10,573 nucleotides of DNA from Actinomycetota bacterium (lineage in GTDB: Bacteria > Actinomycetota > Humimicrobiia > Humimicrobiales > Humimicrobiaceae): positions 1 through 10,573 of the forward strand of contig JAFGMJ010000017.1 in NCBI GenBank assembly GCA_016927635.1. The letters are read 5' to 3'. Positions within the stretch are counted from its first letter, which is position 1; each line of letters begins with the position of its first letter. Under the pieces are notes generated by a model. The model had not been told where the DNA came from and did not search any database. It saw only the letters and a list, made by a program, of their open reading frames with translations. The position numbers and the translations under genes are program-made. Positions 6,469 to 10,573 of this stretch are shown piece after piece.

Positions 6469-7635
6469 ATGTTTCCATTTGAGTACTACATACCAACCAA
6501 AATAGTTTTTGGTGAAGGCAATATAAACAAGCTTGGAGAGCTGGCATTGCCTTATGGCAAAAAAGCAATGCTTGTAACTTATGATGAGGCTCTGGTTAAA
6601 AAACTTGGTTTTTACGATAAGGCTATAAATTCCCTTAAAGGTTCAGGTATTGATGTCATTTCATTTTTTGGTGTTAAATCAAACCCGACTGTTGAGCATA
6701 TAAGAGAAGGGGTTAAGATAGCTAAAGATAAAAAACCTGATTTTCTTCTTGCAGTGGGCGGGGGCAGCGTAATAGATACCGCAAAAGCCATGGCTATGGG
6801 CGCTTTTTATGACGGGGATGTTTGGGACCTTGCAGAAGGCACTGGCCAGGTGGATAAAGCGCTTCCGGTAATCACTGTGCTTACAATACCTGCGACAAGC
6901 TCAGAAATGAATGCCACTTCCGTGATTTCAAATGACGAGCTTAAAAGGAAGGAAGGATTTGTAAATACTCTTATGTTTCCAAAACTTTCCATACTTGATC
7001 CGGAGCTGACATACTCCATACCAATACTTCAGACAGCCATATCTGCAACTGATATAGTTTCTCATCTTATGGAGGGATATATAAATCACAATGACCCATG
7101 GGCGCCTATGCAGGACAGGTATGCACAGGGAATGATTAAAACAATTATGGATTGCCTGGATAAATTAATAGGCAACCCTCAGGATGCACAGGCAAGGGCC
7201 ACGATGATGTGGGCCTCAACATTTGCATGGAACGGCTTCTATGTATGCGGCCTGGGTTCTTTTGATATGCCGATACATATGGTAGGTCACACATTTTCAG
7301 CCTTTTATGATCTTGCTCACGGTTCTGCCATGTCTGTATCAATACCCGCAGTGATGAAATTTCACCTGAAGGAAAGAATTGAAAAATACTCGGTCTTTGC
7401 CCGTGAAGTATTTGGAATAAATGGAGATATAAGTGAAAAGACTGCAAAAGCAGGAATAGATGCGCTGGAACAATGGTTTAAAAGAATAGGGGTACCAACT
7501 ACATTTAAAGAGGCAGGCATGCCTTCAAATGAGCTTGATGCAATGGCCGATGATATTCTTATAACAGCTAAGCACTGGGGCATAGAGACCTATGATAAGG
7601 AAATGGTCCTTGCCATCTTAAACTTATGTTTATAG
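6469..7635 (+). CDS. Iron-containing alcohol dehydrogenase (BdhA/YqhD-like)
   Basis: A group III (Fe-dependent) dehydrogenase, 388 aa, the usual size. The N-terminal start FEYYIPTKIVFGEGNINKLGE and nucleotide-binding GGGSVIDTAKAMAMG (97-111) are typical of the butanol dehydrogenase/YqhD branch, as is LTIPATSSEMNATSVIS near 138-154. Predicted metal ligands are all present: Asp195, His199 (SATDIVSHLMEGY), His270 and His284 (14 apart, as in FucO). Asp39 (VTYDEAL) occupies the position where FucO has Asp and YqhD has a small residue, which suggests NAD(H) over NADP(H) (inference). ATG 6469 has a strong AGGAGG (6456-6461) 7 nt upstream. It sits between the LacI repressor and the binding-protein gene, so it probably oxidises a polyol or reduces an aldehyde from the imported substrate. 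Exact substrate not deducible. Confidence 0.93.
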   Translation: MFPFEYYIPTKIVFGEGNINKLGELALPYGKKAMLVTYDEALVKKLGFYDKAINSLKGSGIDVISFFGVKSNPTVEHIREGVKIAKDKKPDFLLAVGGGSVIDTAKAMAMGAFYDGDVWDLAEGTGQVDKALPVITVLTIPATSSEMNATSVISNDELKRKEGFVNTLMFPKLSILDPELTYSIPILQTAISATDIVSHLMEGYINHNDPWAPMQDRYAQGMIKTIMDCLDKLIGNPQDAQARATMMWASTFAWNGFYVCGLGSFDMPIHMVGHTFSAFYDLAHGSAMSVSIPAVMKFHLKERIEKYSVFAREVFGINGDISEKTAKAGIDALEQWFKRIGVPTTFKEAGMPSNELDAMADDILITAKHWGIETYDKEMVLAILNLCL

Positions 7636-7828
7636 ATTGAAATGCAAAAATTAGCATGAAAAGGAGGGTAATCAAAAATCAGTCATAAAAAATAAAATGT
7701 TCGGAAGGGGGTGATTTCTATAACAAGTTTTTCTTAAAGCATCTGCCAGTAAAATAATAAGATATTTTTCACTGACAGATGCCAGGATAAGATTTAAAAA
7801 ATAATATGATTATTAAGGAGAAAAGTAA
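7636..7828 (+). promoter_or_regulatory. Long leader of the binding-protein gene with orphan ribosome-binding-like tracts
   Basis: 193 bp without a credible gene. Two purine tracts match the 16S 3' end strongly: AAGGAGG at 7661-7667 and GAAGGGGGTGAT at 7704-7715, yet neither is followed by a plausible coding frame. A long hairpin (7739-7782), a small AATAAT/ATTATT repeat (7800-7814) and the real ribosome-binding site AAGGAG (7815-7820) follow, 8 nt before ATG 7829. No convincing promoter hexamer pair was found, so the gene may be transcribed from upstream. The arrangement resembles mRNA-stabilising STAB-SD leaders described in Bacillus; that function here is inference. Confidence 0.5.
7739..7782 (+). 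other. Leader hairpin upstream of the binding-protein gene
   Basis: GCATCTGCCAGT (7739-7750) pairs with ACTGACAGATGC (7771-7782): 12 bp with one mismatch, and the 20-nt loop can extend the stem with AAAATA (7751-7756) against TATTTT (7763-7768). It is followed by CAGGATAAG rather than a T-run, so it is not a standard terminator. It may be a 5' stabiliser, a processing end, or part of a regulatory leader. Confidence 0.6.
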
Positions 7829-8974
7829 ATGAAAAAAGTATTAGTTTTAACAATGGTTTTTGTGCTTGCAGTGATGCTGGCTGTAAGTTTTTCTTTAGCT
7901 GGATGCAAGCAGGAAACAGCTGCTGAGACCGAAGCAGCAGAGACCGAAGCAGCAGAAACCGAAGCAGCAGAAACCGAAGCAGCAGAAACCGAAGCTGCTG
8001 AGACAGAAGCTGCAGAAACCGAAGCTGCAGCAGGACCTTATGACATCGCATTTGTAGTAAAATCGCAGGCCCAGCCTTTCTGGATTCATGTAAGGATTGG
8101 CGGAATGAATTATGCAAAAGAAAATCCTGATAAAATAAATGCAACCCTTTATGCCGCAAAAGATGACGCTGCCGTTGAAGAAGGCCTTGCAATACTTGAG
8201 GATGTTCTGGTAACAGAGCCGGATGCAGTTGTAATGGCTCTTATAAATCCTGAGACAATGGCGCCGATTGCAGAGAGATTTATTGAAGCAGGGATACCTG
8301 CAGTTATGTGCGGTGATTCAATAAAGCAGTATAACGATAATTATTCAGCTGAATTTCTCTCATACGATTATGGCGGCGGTGAAATGGCAGCTGAGTACCT
8401 GATTGATTATCTTAAGGCAAATAACAAACCCCTCACAGGTAAAATAGCCATACACTCTGCACTTGCAGGACTTGTATCGCTCCAGAACAGGTGTAACGGT
8501 TTCCAGGATAAGGTAATGGAACTTGCTCCTGACATGGAATTTCTTGAATGGGTATACAGTGATGTTGATTCAATGAAGGAAGTTACTCTTACACAGGACC
8601 AGATTTCAGCTTATGGCGATGAACTAACCTGTGTTTATCTTGATGCAGGCCCAACTCTTCCTGCAGCTATACAGGTATTCAGGGAACAGGGAGTTTCTGA
8701 TAAAATAACATTAATCGGATGGGACTCAAGCCCTGAAGCTATTGCAGGCCTTGAAGATGGAAATTTAAAAGGACTTGTGCTTCAGGATCCTTTCCAGATT
8801 GGTTATCAGAGCATGGAAGCAGCCCTGAAAATTCTTGAAGGCGGATCACTTAACCTTGAAGGCGAAATAATTCCAAGGGATAATCTTCTGCCAACAGTTG
8901 TATTTGATAAAGATGATGTAGGCACACAGGAAGCTGCGGAATTCTTAGATCCTACACTGATAGAGATAAAGTAA
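7829..8974 (+). CDS. Sugar ABC transporter substrate-binding lipoprotein (Peripla_BP_4, RbsB/XylF-like)
   Basis: The extracytoplasmic receptor of a ribose/xylose-type importer, 381 aa. The signal peptide has a Lys-Lys start, a hydrophobic core (4-22) and a lipobox Leu23-Ala-Gly-Cys26, so the mature protein is anchored by a lipid on Cys26. Residues 31-65 are seven AAETE repeats, an acidic disordered linker. The two-lobed binding domain begins near 71 (YDIAFVVKSQAQPFWIHV), with aromatic Phe83-Trp84 in the usual ligand-stacking place, AVVMALINPE, GWDSSPEAIAGLEDG and QDPFQIGYQSMEAAL as family landmarks. ATG 7829 has AAGGAG at 7815-7820. It follows the dehydrogenase by 193 bp with a structured leader and precedes the ATPase with a hairpin between, a layout that usually gives more receptor than ATPase. 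The ligand is unknown; sugar or polyol is most likely. Confidence 0.93.
   Translation: MKKVLVLTMVFVLAVMLAVSFSLAGCKQETAAETEAAETEAAETEAAETEAAETEAAETEAAETEAAAGPYDIAFVVKSQAQPFWIHVRIGGMNYAKENPDKINATLYAAKDDAAVEEGLAILEDVLVTEPDAVVMALINPETMAPIAERFIEAGIPAVMCGDSIKQYNDNYSAEFLSYDYGGGEMAAEYLIDYLKANNKPLTGKIAIHSALAGLVSLQNRCNGFQDKVMELAPDMEFLEWVYSDVDSMKEVTLTQDQISAYGDELTCVYLDAGPTLPAAIQVFREQGVSDKITLIGWDSSPEAIAGLEDGNLKGLVLQDPFQIGYQSMEAALKILEGGSLNLEGEIIPRDNLLPTVVFDKDDVGTQEAAEFLDPTLIEIK
7919..8023 (+). repeat. Seven in-frame 15-bp tandem repeats encoding AAETE
   Basis: Seven adjacent 15-bp units (7919-7933 through 8009-8023) inside the lipoprotein gene each encode Ala-Ala-Glu-Thr-Glu. Units 3, 4 and 5 are identical (GCAGCAGAAACCGAA); the others differ only by synonymous changes. 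Preserved amino acids with three identical central units suggest slippage or unequal recombination that keeps the frame. The product is a flexible acidic spacer between the membrane anchor and the binding domain. Confidence 0.95.
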
Positions 8975-9001
8975 ATTAAGTTACTTGTTACATGATTGCT
9001 T

Positions 9002-9044
9002 TGATTACCTGTCCTGGCTTAAAAAAGGTCAGGGCAGGTAATCA
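9002..9044 (+). other. Intercistronic hairpin between binding-protein and ATPase genes
   Basis: TGATTACCTGTCCTG (9002-9016) pairs with CAGGGCAGGTAATCA (9030-9044): 15 bp including one G-U pair, with a 13-nt loop. It starts 27 nt after the binding-protein stop and ends 35 nt before the ATPase start. AGGAAAATATAT follows rather than a T-run, so it is more likely a 3' stabiliser or processing barrier, or a weak attenuator, than a full terminator. Such elements between receptor and transporter genes typically raise receptor mRNA over the rest. Confidence 0.7.
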
Positions 9045-9079
9045 GGAAAATATATAAAAATATAAAACAGGGTGATTTA

Positions 9080-10573
9080 ATGAGTGAAAATGGAAAAGTC
9101 ATAGTAAAAATGAATAATATATACAAATCTTTTCCAGGAGTCAGAGCTCTGCAGGGCGTTGACTTTACGATAAGGAGAGGTGAGGTGCATGGGCTGGTTG
9201 GCGAAAACGGAGCGGGAAAATCAACGCTTATAAAGATTTTGATGGGTGTTTATGACAATTTTGATTCCGGTGAGATTTATATTGAAGACAAAAAAGTTGA
9301 AATAAAAAATCCCATACAGGCAAGAAGATACGGCCTAGCTGCTGTTTACCAGGACGTTCATCTTGCAAATAATCTTACTGTGGCAGAAAATTTTTTCCTT
9401 GGCAAGATACCCAGGAAAAAGATGGGGATTGTTGACTGGAGTAAAATGCACAGGGTTGCAGGGGAAGTGCTTAAGGAACTTGACGTTAATATAGATCCGG
9501 GCATACAGGTAAAGAACCTTTCAACAGCTGAACAGGCAATGATCCTTATTGCAAAAATCATCCATCAGGAAAGCAGGGTGATAATATTTGATGAACCGAC
9601 TGCGCTTATTACCAAAGAGGAAACAGAAGAAATATTTAAACTAATCAACAAATTAAAAGAAAAAGATATTGGAATAATTTATATATCACATCGACTGGAA
9701 GAGATATTTGCAATTTGTGATATAGTGACAGTTCTTAAAGACGGAATGGAAGTAAAAACAATCCCGGTAGCAGATACCAATAAAGAATCCATAATATCAA
9801 TGATGGTGGGTAGAAAGATTGGCAGCACCTATTTTCTGCAGGATAGAAAAATTGGAAAGAAAATCCTTGAGGTTAAAAACCTTTCAAAAGGTAATGAATT
9901 TAAAGATATAAGTTTTGAACTGTCAGAAGGCGAAGCGCTGGGTTTTTACGGGCTTATTGGTTCAGGTATGGCAGGCATAGCAAAAAGCATTTTCGGCGGA
10001 ATAAATTATGATTCAGGAGAAATACTTATTAACGGCAAAAAGGTAAGCATTAAGTCTCCAATTGATGGAATTAAGCATAAAATAAGCTTTTTGCCTGAAG
10101 ACAGGAAAAAAGAGGGACTTGCCTTAATTCTTGATGTGGCAACGAATATAAACCTGGCCTCATATGCAAGCATTTCCAGGGCAGGTTTTATAAATACAGT
10201 TAAAGAGAGAAATAATGCACAAAGATACACTGATGCATTGAATATAAAGACACCTTCACTCAAACAAAAAGTCATTAATTTAAGCGGTGGCAACCAGCAG
10301 AAAGTGGTATTTGCAAAATGGCTGTGCGGTAACAGCAGGATATTTATTTTTGATGAACCTACTGTCGGGGTGGATGTTGGTGCTAAATTTGAAATTTATA
10401 AAATAATTGAAGAAATACTCAATGAAGGCAACCTGGTGATAATAGTATCCACTTATTTGCCGGAAATAATAGGTATTACTGACAGAACAATGGTATTTTA
10501 TGAAGGCCAGAATATGGGCTGTCTGTCCAAAAGTGAATATGATGAAGAAAAGCTGTTAAATATGGCATCTGGA
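9080..10573 (+). CDS. Sugar ABC transporter ATP-binding protein, RbsA/MglA/XylG type (3' end at window edge)
   Basis: The energising subunit of the importer, two ABC domains in one chain; 498 codons are present with no stop, and the last residues (EKLLNMASG) look like the natural end of the family, so only a few codons are probably missing. Domain 1: Walker A GENGAGKST at 41-49, Q-loop Gln91, signature LSTAEQ at 147-152, Walker B VIIFDE at 167-172, His204. Domain 2: the Walker A region is degenerate (GLIGSGMAG near 291-299), as is usual in RbsA-type proteins, with signature LSGGNQQ at 401-407 and Walker B ending Asp425-Glu426; the H-loop position is Thr458. ATG 9080 is preceded by AGGGTGA (9069-9075). 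A permease gene is expected just to the right. It follows the binding-protein gene after a 15-bp hairpin. Confidence 0.93.
   Translation, partial: MSENGKVIVKMNNIYKSFPGVRALQGVDFTIRRGEVHGLVGENGAGKSTLIKILMGVYDNFDSGEIYIEDKKVEIKNPIQARRYGLAAVYQDVHLANNLTVAENFFLGKIPRKKMGIVDWSKMHRVAGEVLKELDVNIDPGIQVKNLSTAEQAMILIAKIIHQESRVIIFDEPTALITKEETEEIFKLINKLKEKDIGIIYISHRLEEIFAICDIVTVLKDGMEVKTIPVADTNKESIISMMVGRKIGSTYFLQDRKIGKKILEVKNLSKGNEFKDISFELSEGEALGFYGLIGSGMAGIAKSIFGGINYDSGEILINGKKVSIKSPIDGIKHKISFLPEDRKKEGLALILDVATNINLASYASISRAGFINTVKERNNAQRYTDALNIKTPSLKQKVINLSGGNQQKVVFAKWLCGNSRIFIFDEPTVGVDVGAKFEIYKIIEEILNEGNLVIIVSTYLPEIIGITDRTMVFYEGQNMGCLSKSEYDEEKLLNMASG

Noticed and set aside
7711..7737. GTG frame of eight codons after the second orphan purine tract
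   Set aside because: The GTG is part of the tract itself, leaving no spacing for initiation, and the peptide shows no leader-peptide codon run.
7806..7832. Eight-codon frame MIIKEKSK overlapping the binding-protein start by ATGA
   Set aside because: No ribosome-binding site precedes it and it simply spans the true AAGGAG; probably chance, though translational coupling cannot be strictly excluded.
7919..8023. Short tandem repeats as a possible CRISPR array
   Set aside because: Units are 15 bp, directly adjacent without spacers, in frame and translated as AAETE.

Overview
The window is an AT-rich bacterial carbohydrate-utilisation locus. Genes are densely packed, Shine-Dalgarno sites are purine-rich, arginine is mostly AGA/AGG and isoleucine is often ATA. 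The solute-binding protein is a lipoprotein with a Gram-positive-style Cys anchor and an extracellular linker. This fits a low-GC Gram-positive (Clostridia-like) organism or an uncultured sugar-fermenting lineage of similar composition. The sequence alone does not settle the taxonomy. No rRNA, tRNA, transposase, phage gene or CRISPR array was seen.

Left block (1-2208, + strand): the last codons of one RbsC-type sugar permease, a complete second RbsC-type permease, and an aldo/keto reductase. These are probably the 3' part of an ABC-transporter operon. It ends at a strong hairpin (2227-2259) that lies between convergent genes.

Centre: an FGGY-family carbohydrate kinase on the - strand (2312-3868) is divergent from a + strand run. 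That run is a uroporphyrinogen-decarboxylase-superfamily protein (not HemE), a LacI-family repressor, an iron-dependent alcohol dehydrogenase, a sugar-binding lipoprotein, and a two-domain sugar ABC ATPase that reaches the right edge. The 270-bp divergent gap holds the best regulatory signal here: two pseudo-palindromes built from the same half-site (AATRARAAY). One lies in front of each divergent promoter, and each is centred 22 bp upstream of a -10-like hexamer. They are probably the operators of the LacI-type repressor encoded in the same run.

Right block: the binding-protein gene has a 193-nt leader with two strong ribosome-binding-like purine tracts that serve no gene and a long hairpin. 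A second long hairpin separates it from the ATPase gene. Both look like devices for raising or stabilising binding-protein mRNA. The lipoprotein linker is a perfect in-frame 15-bp repeat (seven AAETE units), a likely length-variable tract.

Working model (inference): an RbsABC/Xyl-type importer brings in a sugar or polyol, the dehydrogenase and/or aldo/keto reductase interconvert carbonyl and alcohol, the FGGY kinase phosphorylates the product, and the LacI protein represses both arms until substrate is present. The substrate cannot be read from sequence. The role of the UroD-like protein in such a locus is the main open biochemical question.
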